NCBI GenBank assembly: GCA_900466605.1
Contig: UBMU01000027.1
Location: 47,684-111,683 of the forward strand
Origin: Hyphomicrobiales bacterium
GTDB taxonomy: Bacteria; Pseudomonadota; Alphaproteobacteria; Rhizobiales; Rhizobiaceae
Direction: 5' to 3'
Length of the DNA stretch: 64,000 nt
Positions 53,421 through 62,783 of this stretch are shown here, piece after piece. Position 1 is the stretch's first letter; every line of letters begins with the position of its first letter. The translations under genes and the position numbers were made by a program. The notes under the pieces were generated by a model that was not told the DNA's origin, ran no database searches, and saw only the letters and a list, made by a program, of their open reading frames with translations.

Positions 53421-54176
53421 ATGACCAACAGACTTGAAAACAAGATCGCCGTTATCACCGGAGCTACCAGCGGCATCGGCCTTGCAACGGCCAAGCTTTT
53501 CGCCGCCGAAGGCGCACGCGTCTACATCACCGGCCGGCGCAAGGACGCCCTGGACAAGGCGGTGGCCGAGATCGGCCATGGCGCGATCGGCGTGCAAGCT
53601 GACTCCGCAAGCAACGATGATCTCGACAAGCTGTTTGCCCAGGTGAAGGCGGAACAGGGCCACCTTGATGCCCTCGTTGTCAACGCCGGTGGCGGCAGCA
53701 TGCTTCCGCTCGGCCAGATCACCGAGGAACAGATCGACGACACCTTCGGCCGCAACGTGAAGGCCGTCATCTTTACGGTCCAGAAAGCGCTTCCGCTGTT
53801 GGGCAAGGGTTCGTCGGTCGTGCTGACCGGCTCGACCGCCGGCACCGAAGGTACGGCTGCCTTCTCCGTTTACTCCGCTTCCAAGGCGGCGGTCCGTAAC
53901 CTGGCCCGTTCCTGGGCGCTCGATCTGAAGGGCACCGGTATCCGCGTCAACGTCGTCTCGCCCGGCGCTACTCGCACACCCGGACTAGTCGAACTTGCAG
54001 GCGACGACAGGGAACAGCAGCAGGGGTTGCTTGACTATCTCGCCTCGCGCATCCCGCTCGGCCGCGTCGGCGAAGCCGAAGAGATCGCCAAGGCGACACT
54101 CTTCCTCGCCTCCGACGATGCAAGCTTCGTCAACGGCGCGGAACTCTTCGCCGACGGCGGTCAGGCCCAGGTCTGA
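53421..54176 (+). CDS. Short-chain dehydrogenase/reductase
   Basis: A 251-residue classical SDR. Motifs: cofactor loop TGATSGIGLATAKLF, VNAGGGSM, catalytic Ser in LTGSTAGTEGT, Tyr and Lys in YSASKAAVRN, and INVVSPGATRTPG-like RVNVVSPGATRTPG. The TGRRKDAL segment after the second strand favours NADP. AGGAGAGTAAA precedes the ATG. It is followed 53 bases later by an MDR reductase gene. Substrate unknown. Confidence 0.92.
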   Translation: MTNRLENKIAVITGATSGIGLATAKLFAAEGARVYITGRRKDALDKAVAEIGHGAIGVQADSASNDDLDKLFAQVKAEQGHLDALVVNAGGGSMLPLGQITEEQIDDTFGRNVKAVIFTVQKALPLLGKGSSVVLTGSTAGTEGTAAFSVYSASKAAVRNLARSWALDLKGTGIRVNVVSPGATRTPGLVELAGDDREQQQGLLDYLASRIPLGRVGEAEEIAKATLFLASDDASFVNGAELFADGGQAQV

Positions 54177-54229
54177 CCATTCAGCTGGAGCGGTCAGCGA
54201 CCGCTCCTTACCCTTTAGGAGATCCAGCA

Positions 54230-55231
54230 ATGCGTGCTGCAGTTTATTTCAAGCATGGGAAGCCTGAAGATGTACTTCAGGCTGTCGAGGTTGCCGAGCC
54301 CGGCTGTCCGGGTCGCGGTGAGGTTCTCGTCCGTGTCCTCCTTCGTCCTGTTCATCCCGGCGACCTGCTTGGCGTCTCCGGTCGATACCAACCGGGCTCA
54401 GTCATTCCCGAAGGTGGTATCCGGGTCGGCTTCGAGGGATATGGAGTTGTCGAACAGGTTGGCGACGGCGTGAACCTTAAACCCGGAACGCGCGTGGCGT
54501 TTTTCCCTGGCCGAGGCGCCTGGAGCGAAAAGGCACTCGTAGCGGCCGAGTTCGTCACGGAGATTCCTGACGAAGTATCCGACGAGGCGGCCGCCCAGCT
54601 CCACGTTAATCCGCTGACGACAGCACTCTTGCTAAGGGCGGTAGAGACGTCAGGTGCCAAGCCGGGTCGCGACGTCGTCGTGCTGACTGCTGCCGGCTCC
54701 GCTGTCGCCAGGCTAACGATCGCACTTCTACTCGATCGTGGGTACGACGTGGTCGGCGTCGTTCGTCGCCAGGCGGGCGTGAACGAACTCAATGTCGTCT
54801 TCCCGGACCTTCCGGTCGTCTCGACGGACAAGACCGGCTGGCAGGACAGGATCTTTTCCGCATCCGACGGTCATCCGATCGGCGTCGTCCTCGATCCGGT
54901 CGGCGGCGAAACGGCAAGTGCCGCTACCGGACTGCTGTCGCAGGGTGGCAGCCTTGTTTCCTATGGCGATCTATCGGGACAGCCAATCAGCGTGCCCGCG
55001 CTCTATTTCTCCACCCGCGATATCCGCATCTCCGGCGTGACCGTCGGACGCTGGGCGGGCTTGCCGCAGGAGCTTCGCAAGGCGGACCTCAAACTGGCGC
55101 TTGAGCTAGCCGCAAGCAGGCCGGAACTCTTTCCGGTCGAGGAGGTGTTTGATCTCGCCGACGTTGCAAAAGCTGCGGCACAGGTCGAATTGCCCGGCAA
55201 GACTGGCACTGTACTCCTCGCCTCGCAATAG
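54230..55231 (+). CDS. MDR-family quinone/enoyl reductase-like oxidoreductase
   Basis: A 333-residue medium-chain reductase without zinc-ligand cysteines. It resembles quinone oxidoreductase and MECR-type enoyl reductases: EVLVRVLLRPVHPGDLLGVS, GFEGYGVVEQVGDGVNLKPG, LHVNPLTTALLLRAVE and the degenerate Rossmann loop LTAAGSAVARLTIALLLDRG. NAD(P)H-dependent reduction of a carbon-carbon double bond is likely. It follows the SDR on the same transcript, so the two may work in sequence. Confidence 0.88.
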   Translation: MRAAVYFKHGKPEDVLQAVEVAEPGCPGRGEVLVRVLLRPVHPGDLLGVSGRYQPGSVIPEGGIRVGFEGYGVVEQVGDGVNLKPGTRVAFFPGRGAWSEKALVAAEFVTEIPDEVSDEAAAQLHVNPLTTALLLRAVETSGAKPGRDVVVLTAAGSAVARLTIALLLDRGYDVVGVVRRQAGVNELNVVFPDLPVVSTDKTGWQDRIFSASDGHPIGVVLDPVGGETASAATGLLSQGGSLVSYGDLSGQPISVPALYFSTRDIRISGVTVGRWAGLPQELRKADLKLALELAASRPELFPVEEVFDLADVAKAAAQVELPGKTGTVLLASQ

Positions 55232-55394
55232 CACCGTTTACGCCGCAAGAACGGGCACTCCGAACAAGACGGAACTTCAGGCAGAGCCTCTAAGGTGCGC
55301 TGCCAGGGCGTGTTTTGGTTTCCCGATTACCGAGTTGGGAAGCCGTCAAACGTGCTAGAATTCCCTCCGTGGGGCACGCTGGGCTGAACGTCGG

Positions 55395-56273
55395 TCACGA
55401 CTTGTGCAGTCGCCGCCAAGTCGCAGGTGGCATCCCGATTTTCTTTCGAAACTGGCGGATCAGATGCATATAGTCGGAGAACCCGGTCGCAACCGCCACG
55501 TCTTCGATCGTGTGCTCGGTCGTCAGGAGGAGGTGCCGTGCTTCCTTCAGACGTGCAGCGAGTTGCCATTGGTAGGGTGAAGTCCCCATCGATGCCTTGA
55601 AGGCCCGTGCGAAGTGCCACTGCGACAAGCCGACCAATGATGCCAGCTCCTGCAGTTCAACCTGACGAGGGAGGCGGAGCTTCATGTACTCGACAACCCG
55701 GTTGAGCTGCCAGGGCGCCAAAGTTCCTGAATGGGCATTCGTTTCCCTCGATTCAAACGCGATCGCGAAAATGGCAGCGGTCAGACTGTCGCCGTAAAGT
55801 TGGTATGAACTGTCGTCCTGGGGGATAGCGACCAGCATGTTCACCAGCGTCCATATCCGCGGCTCGGCGTATCTCAATCTTGGTGCTTCGCCCCTGCTTC
55901 TGGATACATGGTGCTCCAGACGCGCTTCGAGGCTCTCAAGATCGAACATAACGGTCGCGTCGTAGCAATAGCGTAGCTTCGACGCATAGCCCCACAGCGC
56001 TGCTCCCGCCGGAGCAAAAGCCATATATCGGGGCTTGTGTTCGGCGGAGCACGGTACATTCTTGCTCAAGCGCGGCTCGGTGATACCTCCCACCTCGTCA
56101 AGATTGACTGAAAGACGAGTCTTGTTCTCGTAGCCGAGTGGATGAAGTATCTCACCCTCGTCGTAATGGGCTTTCGTTATGTCGATGCGTACTCCGTTCC
56201 AGTTCTGAGTGCGCGTCGAGATATTTCGAATGTTGAAAGGTAGTCCAAGAAGCTCTGCTTCACGAGTATTCAT
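55395..56273 (-). CDS. AraC-family regulator
   Basis: A 292-residue AraC protein. The N-terminal sensor half (NISTRTQNWNGVRIDITKAH, NLDEVGGITEPRLSKNVPCS) is shared with the other two AraC genes of the region. The C-terminal HTH pair is LVGLSQWHFARAFKASMGTS and ATGFSDYMHLIRQFRKKIGM. It has GGAG upstream of the ATG. It is a candidate to bind the paired repeats at 52220, 57386 and 57983. Confidence 0.9.
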   Translation of the reverse strand: MNTREAELLGLPFNIRNISTRTQNWNGVRIDITKAHYDEGEILHPLGYENKTRLSVNLDEVGGITEPRLSKNVPCSAEHKPRYMAFAPAGAALWGYASKLRYCYDATVMFDLESLEARLEHHVSRSRGEAPRLRYAEPRIWTLVNMLVAIPQDDSSYQLYGDSLTAAIFAIAFESRETNAHSGTLAPWQLNRVVEYMKLRLPRQVELQELASLVGLSQWHFARAFKASMGTSPYQWQLAARLKEARHLLLTTEHTIEDVAVATGFSDYMHLIRQFRKKIGMPPATWRRLHKS

Positions 56274-56400
56274 CGGCAGGCTCCGGAGGAATTGAGCATA
56301 AACCTTATTCGGCAGTCCGGTCTCAGGATTATTTATTCACCTGGCCTAATGCACCCCACACTTTGGTGTAGGTCCATCGCAAAGCGATATCAGCGACTGG

Positions 56401-57270
56401 TCATTGTCGGTTCCGTCTCCAGGCGCCAGGGGTCTCGCCGGTTCTTCGTTTGAAAACGCGGTTCAAGTGCATCGGATTGCAGAAGCCAGCGGCTTTGGCA
56501 ACAGCGTCCAGAGCTAGGTCTTGCCGTAGGAGAAGGCCTTGGACCAACTCAATCCTTCTATCGAGTTGCCACTGGTATGGCGAGACACCCGTCGACGCCT
56601 TGAATGCACGCGAGAAATGCCATTGCGACATCTTCGCGAGTTCCGCCAGTTCGCGCAGTTCGATCTGGTGCGGAAGCTGATCCAGTAAGTAACTCGAGAC
56701 CAGAGTGAGGACCTGACTTGAAAGTCTGGTGCGGGCAGAGCCCCGTCTCTCTTCCGACGAAAGGAGGGCGAAGACTGCCGACGTGAGACTGTCCCCGAGA
56801 AGCGTCATCGATGGTTCATTTCCCGGAATGTCGACCAGCATACGCACGAGCGCGTAAATCCTTTCGTCAGTGAACCTCATGCGAGGGCGCTCGAACATCC
56901 GGGCGTCGAAATCCTCCTCGAACTTCCGCTGCAATATGTCCAGGTCGAACAGAAGCAATGCGTAGCGGCTGTAATGCAGTTCCTTGCTCGCATGCCCCCA
57001 AAGGACCATCCCTTTCGGGACTAACGTCATATGGTTCGGCCTGTGATCAAGCTCACAGGCCTTATCCGGCTTCAGGCGAGGTTCGGTGACGCCCCCCACC
57101 TCGTCCAATGCCATCGCGATTCCTGTTTCCTCGTTGTTCACGAGTGGATGCAGAACTTCGCCCTTTGTGTATTCGTGGACATCGACGACGGTAACACCGT
57201 TCCAGGACTGCGCCCTGCTGTCTATCCGAAGCACGTTATCATGAAGAGCTTTGCCGTCATTGGCGCTCAT
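56401..57270 (-). CDS. AraC-family regulator, divergent from hydrolase genes
   Basis: A 289-residue AraC protein. Sensor half: NVLRIDSRAQSWNGVTVVDV, MALDEVGGVTEPRLKPDKAC. HTH pair: LAKMSQWHFSRAFKASTGVS and AAGFCNPMHLNRVFKRRTGE. ATG 57270 has AAGGAGGA nine bases upstream; a 14-residue in-frame extension to 57312 is unlikely. It is divergent from the hydrolase genes at 57564 and 58082 with the first paired repeat in between, which makes it the best candidate for controlling them. Confidence 0.9.
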   Translation of the reverse strand: MSANDGKALHDNVLRIDSRAQSWNGVTVVDVHEYTKGEVLHPLVNNEETGIAMALDEVGGVTEPRLKPDKACELDHRPNHMTLVPKGMVLWGHASKELHYSRYALLLFDLDILQRKFEEDFDARMFERPRMRFTDERIYALVRMLVDIPGNEPSMTLLGDSLTSAVFALLSSEERRGSARTRLSSQVLTLVSSYLLDQLPHQIELRELAELAKMSQWHFSRAFKASTGVSPYQWQLDRRIELVQGLLLRQDLALDAVAKAAGFCNPMHLNRVFKRRTGETPGAWRRNRQ

Positions 57271-57385
57271 GGTGTGTCCTTCCTCCTTGCGCGCCGAGCA
57301 GTCCTTAGACAACGAGCTGCACGCCAGAAGCTAGCTTTTCGCGCGACGAGGTAAACACGCGATTGGAACCGGGCAGAACTTTGGA

Positions 57386-57418
57386 GCAAGAACGTGCAGC
57401 TTGAGCACGAACGCGCAT
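57386..57418 (+). promoter_or_regulatory. Paired direct repeat, probable AraC operator (hydrolase 1)
   Basis: GCAAGAACGTGCAG at 57386 and GCACGAACGCGCAT at 57405 are spaced 19 bases. A block of 42 bases (57380-57421) is identical at 36 positions to 57977-58018, so the whole promoter segment is duplicated. Confidence 0.65.
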
Positions 57419-57563
57419 CGCGTCGTTGTCATTAGGGCGGTTAGCGTCAACTCCAGTGGCAGACCCAGCTGCACGCTCATTTCATGCAAAGTCTCGGATC
57501 CTTGATCCTTCAAATCGCTGCCCTGTCACCGGCGATCTCAAAGTGACAACAGGAAACTACCCC

Positions 57564-58040
57564 ATGGATATCATCAATACGAAAGAAGGCGTTAGCGTCG
57601 GGTACCAGGACTTCGGCACGGGACAAACTGTCGTCTTTGCTCCCGGATGGGAGTCTTCACCCAGCGTCTTGAGTGCGCTGATGCTGTTTTTCTGTGGCAA
57701 GGGCTACCGAGTCATCGCGTGCTACGGTCGCCAGGACAAATCGTCCTTTTCATCAAGCCTGGAACACCGTGTCGACGACTTTGCCGCGATCATCGAGGAC
57801 CTCGATCTCACGAACATCATCATCATCGGACACTCGGCAGCTAGTGAGATTGACCGCTATCTCAGACAGTACGGGTCCAAGCGCGTGGCAAAGATCATCA
57901 TCGTCGAGCCCGAGCGCATTGAACCTAGTTCCCAGCGATACATGCACACGGTTAACTCCGGGCTAGGTTCGGCAATTTTGGAGCAAGAACGTACAGCAGG
58001 CGCAAGAACGCTCATCGCCCGCTCGACCCGAGCGGAATAA
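57564..58040 (+). pseudogene. Truncated alpha/beta hydrolase
   Basis: A 158-codon frame from ATG 57564 (AGGAAA upstream). It follows the chloroperoxidase-like hydrolase at 58082 in outline: VVFAPGWESSPSVLSALMLF, FFCGKGYRVIACYGRQDKSS, and a Ser elbow in IIGHSAASEIDRYLRQYG, but several conserved residues are changed (HGWP to PGWE, GHSTGGGE to GHSAASEI). Likeness ends near residue 135; the last residues are translated from the operator of the next gene. The acid and His of the triad are missing. It looks like a decayed first copy of a duplicated promoter-plus-hydrolase unit. Confidence 0.72.
57983..58015 (+). promoter_or_regulatory. Paired direct repeat, probable AraC operator (hydrolase 2)
   Basis: GCAAGAACGTACAG at 57983 and GCAAGAACGCTCAT at 58002, spaced 19 bases, end 66 bases before ATG 58082. 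The site lies inside the 3' end of the truncated hydrolase frame. Confidence 0.65.
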
Positions 58041-58081
58041 CCTCCAGCCGTTCCTTGTAAAACCTTTGAACGGAAATCCCG

Positions 58082-59074
58082 ATGGTGACGTCGACCGACA
58101 AATCCCTGCCTCTCACCCGGCGTGATGCACTGATGACAGGCGCCGCACTGGCCGCGACGCTTTCGCTGCCTGCGGCGCCGAGCCTTGCCGCAACGAAATC
58201 ATCCAACAATCCCAGTGACGGAAATCATTCCATGGCCGAAAGCTTCATCAAGACCAAGGACGGCATCGACATTTTCTTTAAGGATTGGGGTCCGAAGGAC
58301 GCGCAGCCGATCGTCTTCCACCATGGCTGGCCCTTGTCGTCGGATGACTGGGACCCACAGATGCTCTTCTTCCTGCAACATGGCTTTCGCGTCATTGCCC
58401 ATGACCGTCGCGGGCACGGCCGCTCGCAGCAGGTGAGCGACGGACACGACATGGACCACTACGCAGCCGATGCCTTTGCTGTCGTCGAGCATCTGGACCT
58501 CAAGAACGCCGTCCATATCGGCCATTCTACCGGCGGCGGCGAGGTCGCCCGCTATGTGGCAAAGTTTGGACAACCCCATGGGCGTGTTGCAAAGGCGGTT
58601 CTCGTTTCGGCGGTTCCTCCCCTCATGGTGAAGACGGCAGCCAATCCCGGCGGCACACCGATCGAAATCTTCGATGGCTTCCGCGCAGCACTCGCAGCCA
58701 ATCGAGCCCAGTTCTTCCTCGACGTTCCGACCGGCCCCTTCTATGGCTTCAACCGCAATGGCTCAAAGCCCTTGCAGGGCGTTATTCAGAACTGGTGGCG
58801 TCAGGGCATGATGGGCAGCGCCAAGGCTCATTACGAGGGCATCAAGGCCTTCTCCGAAACCGATCAGACCGAAGATCTGAAGGCGATCACCGTACCGACG
58901 CTCGTCCTTCATGGCGACGACGACCAGGTGGTTCCGATCGCCGACGCTGGCGAACTCTCCGTAAAGCTCCTGCAGAACGGAACCTTGAAAGTCTACAAGG
59001 GCTTTTCGCACGGCATGCTGACCGTCAATGCCGACGTTCTTAACGCCGATCTGCTCGCCTTTATGAAGGCCTGA
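58082..59074 (+). CDS. Exported alpha/beta hydrolase (non-haem chloroperoxidase type)
   Basis: A 330-residue protein. A twin-arginine-like signal is present (LTRRDALMTGAALAATLSLP), cleaved near SLAAT. The catalytic domain has VFHHGWPLSSDDWDPQML, RVIAHDRRGHGRS, Ser in HIGHSTGGGEVARYVA, Asp in VLHGDDDQVVP and His in GFSHGMLTVNAD. This is the cofactor-free haloperoxidase/esterase/perhydrolase branch, which can make peracids from acetate and peroxide. The paired repeat just upstream indicates AraC control. Confidence 0.9.
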   Translation: MVTSTDKSLPLTRRDALMTGAALAATLSLPAAPSLAATKSSNNPSDGNHSMAESFIKTKDGIDIFFKDWGPKDAQPIVFHHGWPLSSDDWDPQMLFFLQHGFRVIAHDRRGHGRSQQVSDGHDMDHYAADAFAVVEHLDLKNAVHIGHSTGGGEVARYVAKFGQPHGRVAKAVLVSAVPPLMVKTAANPGGTPIEIFDGFRAALAANRAQFFLDVPTGPFYGFNRNGSKPLQGVIQNWWRQGMMGSAKAHYEGIKAFSETDQTEDLKAITVPTLVLHGDDDQVVPIADAGELSVKLLQNGTLKVYKGFSHGMLTVNADVLNADLLAFMKA

Positions 59075-59106
59075 GAGACAGCAAGACGCGCGCCGGTAAA
59101 AAAACA

Positions 59107-59122
59107 ATCCATCTCCATGGAT
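59107..59122. promoter_or_regulatory. Operator-like site 2, ATCCAT-N4-ATGGAT
   Basis: A perfect inverted repeat with centre CTCC, followed by TATGTTTCCA. It lies 156 bases before the MFS gene. The leader after it also shares CGCTTCTCG with the leader after site 1. Confidence 0.65.
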
Positions 59123-59277
59123 TATGTTTCCACGCCGGAACGCTTCTCGGCCGCTGCGCGCCCTTCTATTTTCCAGCGCACCAGACCTGTTCTTTCGCTT
59201 CCTTTCGGAAAACCCGATCCGCCTGCTGCCTCACGCGGCAGGTTCTTTCTGTGGCTCAAAAACCTTGAGGATCCCGT

Positions 59278-60462
59278 ATGACGGTAATCAGTACGCAAAG
59301 GATATCAGCGTGGCCCGCCGTTTTCTCTATCGCAGGCGGGACCTTTGCTCTGGTGACAAGCGAGTTCCTTCCGATCGGTTTGCTATCGCATATCGCGGAC
59401 CAGTTCGGCGTGGCCGCCGGGCAGGCGGGATTGTTGGTCACGATGCCTGGCATTGTTGCGGCCATCGCCGCACCGATCTGCACAATCTGGGCACGAAACA
59501 TGGACCGCAGGCTCCTGCTGATCGGCTTCACCCTTCTCGTCCTGATTTCCAACCTTATCGTAGCAAGCGCTTCCAGTTTCGAAGTCGCGATCATCGGACG
59601 GGGACTGCTTGGCATGAGTGTCGGCGGCTTCTGGACCTTCGCCGCAGCCGTCGGACGCAAGCTCGTGGCGGATCGGGATGGCAATCGAGCGACATCCATC
59701 ATCATGGCCGGAATATCGATCGGTACCGTCGTCGGCATGCCGTTGGGCACGGCTCTTGGAAACATCATGGGATGGCGTTTGTCGTTCCTTGCTGTCGCCT
59801 TGCTCTGTCTTCTGGTCGCAGCCGCACAGACACTGCTCTTGCCGCAAATCCTCATGGACGCCGGACAAACAGCAAAGAGGCTGGTTGAAACAACGCGCAG
59901 TCGAAGGCTCATGCTGGCCTTTGTAGCGACCGCCTTGACCGCGGCCGGTCACTTTGCCGCCTACACTTATCTCGAGCCCCATCTCGTGCAGAATGTACGA
60001 GTTGATCCAACGCACCTTGGCCTGTTCCTTGCGATTTACGGCCTTTTCGGCATTGTTGGCACATTCATCGGCGAGCGCTTGAGCCACCAGACGCCACGCA
60101 TCGGCTTCATGCTGGTTGCGTTGGTGATGGCAATTTCCATCACACTGACCGCCTTTTCAGGCTCAAGTGTGCCAGCCGAAGTCCTTTCGGTTGCGATATG
60201 GGGAGCAGCTTTCGGCGCCGTTCCGGTCTCTGTGCAGATATGGACTTACGCGTCCGATCCCGAAAGGTTCGAGAGCAGCTCTGCAATCACCGTCAGCGTC
60301 TTCCAGCTCGCGCTTGCAGCCGGCTCGCTTGGCGGCGGGCTGGTTGCTGACGCTCAAGGGTTGATCGGTGCGTTCTTGGCCGGCGCATGTCTCAACCTCC
60401 TGGCTGCACTGCTGGTCGCCAAGAGCCTATTCCTCTCCAACATCAGTACAAAGGAGATCTGA
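59278..60462 (+). CDS. MFS exporter (DHA1 / YdhP-AraJ-like)
   Basis: A 394-residue, 12-helix major facilitator protein of the drug:H+ antiporter-1 group: FALVTSEFLPIGLLSHIADQ (motif at helix 1), TIWARNMDRRLLLIGFTLLV (motif A region), GIVGTFIGERLSHQTPRIGF in the second half. Likely exports a small organic compound made or bound by the neighbouring enzymes. The hydrolase at 60464 begins one base after its stop region, so the genes are co-transcribed. Confidence 0.9.
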   Translation: MTVISTQRISAWPAVFSIAGGTFALVTSEFLPIGLLSHIADQFGVAAGQAGLLVTMPGIVAAIAAPICTIWARNMDRRLLLIGFTLLVLISNLIVASASSFEVAIIGRGLLGMSVGGFWTFAAAVGRKLVADRDGNRATSIIMAGISIGTVVGMPLGTALGNIMGWRLSFLAVALLCLLVAAAQTLLLPQILMDAGQTAKRLVETTRSRRLMLAFVATALTAAGHFAAYTYLEPHLVQNVRVDPTHLGLFLAIYGLFGIVGTFIGERLSHQTPRIGFMLVALVMAISITLTAFSGSSVPAEVLSVAIWGAAFGAVPVSVQIWTYASDPERFESSSAITVSVFQLALAAGSLGGGLVADAQGLIGAFLAGACLNLLAALLVAKSLFLSNISTKEI

Positions 60463-60463
60463 C

Positions 60464-61462
60464 GTGATCTTTCGCCCTTTGAATATCGCCGTCGCAGCTT
60501 TTGCCACGATCATTGCGACGACCAATCTCGTCGCCGCTCAGCCTGCAACTGCAACCACTACCAGCCAGGCAACAAGCGACGCAGACCTTGTCGCCTCACT
60601 TCCCGGTTTTCGCAATGCTGATGTCACCGTGAATGGCGTCAAACTTCACTACGTGGTCGGTGGTGAAGGTTCGCCTGTGATCCTTCTTCCGGGCTGGCCG
60701 GAAACCTGGTGGTCCTGGCACAAGATCATGCCATTGCTCGCAAAGACCCACACGGTCATTTCGCTTGACATCCGTGGCATGGGCCAGTCCGATAAGCCCG
60801 TCGATGGCTACGAAAAGAAGGTTCTCGCCAGCGACGTCCATGAGCTGGTCAAGGCGCTTGGCTACGGGAAAGCCGATGTGGTTGGCCACGATATCGGATC
60901 GATGGTGGCCTTTGCTTACGCTGCAAACTATCCTGAAGCCACCAACAAGGTCGTGATGCTGGACGTTCCCCATCCGGACGCCGAGCTTGCCAAGTGGCCG
61001 CTGCTCCCGACCGTCGGAACCTTCGGTGACAAGATCGATGAAGATCACGCCTATCCCTGGTGGTTTGCCTTCCACCAGGTCAAGGGCCTGCCGGAAGACA
61101 TTCTGGCTGGCCGGCAGGAGATCGAGCAGAAGTGGTTCTTCCGCTACCTGATGAAGGATGAGAGCAAGATCGATGCGCGCGATCGTGCCGTCTACGCGGC
61201 TGCATATGCGGGCCGTGACGCCATTCGGGCGGGCAATGCCTGGTATCAGGCGTTTCCGCAGGACATCGTGGACGATGGCGCCTACGGCAAGGTCACGGCT
61301 CCTGTGCTTGCACTTGGAGGACCGGGTTACGTCTGGCTAAAAACGACGCTCGAGCGGAAGACCACCGATCTCAAGGCTTTCAAGATCGCCGACAGCGGTC
61401 ATTTCATTGCCGAGGAACAGCCGGAAGAGACGCTGAAATATCTCTCCGACTTCCTGAAATAA
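60464..61462 (+). CDS. Exported alpha/beta hydrolase (Asp nucleophile)
   Basis: A 332-residue protein. GTG 60464 has AAGGAG seven bases upstream; the longer frame to 60368 overlaps the MFS gene. Signal peptide: NIAVAAFATIIATTNLVAAQ. Catalytic features: LLPGWPETWWSWHKIM (HGxP-type box with Pro before Gly), Asp nucleophile in VVGHDIGSMVAFAYA, and His in ADSGHFIAEEQPEE. Epoxide hydrolase or haloalkane/fluoroacetate dehalogenase activity is expected. The gene lies in the operon MFS, this hydrolase, epoxide hydrolase, NTF2-like. Confidence 0.9.
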   Translation: MIFRPLNIAVAAFATIIATTNLVAAQPATATTTSQATSDADLVASLPGFRNADVTVNGVKLHYVVGGEGSPVILLPGWPETWWSWHKIMPLLAKTHTVISLDIRGMGQSDKPVDGYEKKVLASDVHELVKALGYGKADVVGHDIGSMVAFAYAANYPEATNKVVMLDVPHPDAELAKWPLLPTVGTFGDKIDEDHAYPWWFAFHQVKGLPEDILAGRQEIEQKWFFRYLMKDESKIDARDRAVYAAAYAGRDAIRAGNAWYQAFPQDIVDDGAYGKVTAPVLALGGPGYVWLKTTLERKTTDLKAFKIADSGHFIAEEQPEETLKYLSDFLK

Positions 61463-61483
61463 CCTCAAGACAGGGATTTAGAC

Positions 61484-62752
61484 ATGACCGACCAATCGAC
61501 CGTCGCAACGCGCCGGCGCCTGCTCAAACTCGCCGTCGCCTTGCCCGCCGTCGCCTCGCTGGCGCCCCATGCCATCGCAGCGTCGCAGACCCTCGACCTC
61601 CCACCCGCAACGGGTGATGTCACCCCTTTCAAGGTCACCGTTCCACAGGCGGCCATCGACGACCTGAAACGGCGCCTCAAGAATACGCGCTGGCCCGAGA
61701 GTGAAACCGTTTCGGACTGGTCTCAGGGTGTTCCGCTACAGAAGGCCAAGGCGCTGGTGGCCTATTGGACCAACAAATACGACTGGCGGAAATTCGAAAC
61801 GCGCATCAACGCATTTCCGCAGTTCCGCACCGAGATCGATGGACTGGGCATCCATTTCATCCATGTGAAGTCGAAGCACGAGAATGCCTTGCCAATCATC
61901 CTGACACACGGGTGGCCGGGATCGATTGTCGAGTTCCTCAAGGTCATCGAGCCTCTAACAGATCCGACAGCGCATGGCGGCAAGGCCGAGGACGCCTTTC
62001 ATGTCGTCATCCCGTCACAGCCGGGCTTCGGCTTTTCGGACAAGCCGACATCGGAAGGCTGGACCGTCGTCCGAACCGCGAAGGCCTGGGGCGAGTTGAT
62101 GAAGCGCCTGGGCTACGACAATTGGGTGGCGCAGGGCGGCGACTGGGGTTCGGGTGTCACGCACGCACTTGGCCACGTCCGTCCGGAAGGACTGGTCGCG
62201 GCGCATGTGAATTGGCCACTCGTCTTCCCGGAGACGTTTCCTGACAATCCGACGCCCGACGAACGGGCAGCGATGGATGCGGCGACGAAGTTCGCGACTG
62301 ACCAGTTCGGCTATTTCAAGGAGCAGGCGACGCGGCCGCAGACCATCGGATATTTGCTTGCGGATTCACCGGTTGGCCAGGCGACCTGGATCTACGAGAA
62401 GTTCCAGGCCTGGACAGACAACCGCGGCGAACCAGAAGACGCACTGACAATCGACGAGATGCTCGACGACATTTCGCTCTATTGGTTTACCGATACAGCC
62501 GCCTCGTCCGCCCGTATTTACTGGGAGAATGCCCGTAACGGCGGCGGCTTCGACGCCGGGCGGATCGAATTGCCGATGGCAGCGACGATCTTCCCCAAGG
62601 AGATCTACCGTGCGCCGAAGACATGGGCCGAAGCGCACTGGCCAAACCTCTTCTACTGGAATGAGGTCGACAAGGGCGGGCATTTCGCCGCCTTCGAACA
62701 GCCTAAGATTTTCACCGAGGAGATGCGCAACGCCTTCAGGTCAATGCGCTGA
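61484..62752 (+). CDS. Epoxide hydrolase with EHN domain, Tat-exported
   Basis: A 422-residue enzyme. The N-terminus has twin-arginine-type TRRRLLKLAVALPAVASLAP. Next is the EHN domain characteristic of microsomal-type epoxide hydrolases (PQAAIDDLKRRLKNTRWPES), then the catalytic domain: LTHGWPGSIVEFLKVI, nucleophile Asp in AQGGDWGSGVTHALG, and His in GGHFAAFEQP. It should open epoxides to diols in the periplasm. It is followed by an NTF2-like gene 31 bases on. Confidence 0.92.
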   Translation: MTDQSTVATRRRLLKLAVALPAVASLAPHAIAASQTLDLPPATGDVTPFKVTVPQAAIDDLKRRLKNTRWPESETVSDWSQGVPLQKAKALVAYWTNKYDWRKFETRINAFPQFRTEIDGLGIHFIHVKSKHENALPIILTHGWPGSIVEFLKVIEPLTDPTAHGGKAEDAFHVVIPSQPGFGFSDKPTSEGWTVVRTAKAWGELMKRLGYDNWVAQGGDWGSGVTHALGHVRPEGLVAAHVNWPLVFPETFPDNPTPDERAAMDAATKFATDQFGYFKEQATRPQTIGYLLADSPVGQATWIYEKFQAWTDNRGEPEDALTIDEMLDDISLYWFTDTAASSARIYWENARNGGGFDAGRIELPMAATIFPKEIYRAPKTWAEAHWPNLFYWNEVDKGGHFAAFEQPKIFTEEMRNAFRSMR

Positions 62753-62783
62753 TCTAAAACCCTACTCACCGACAGGATTCAAC

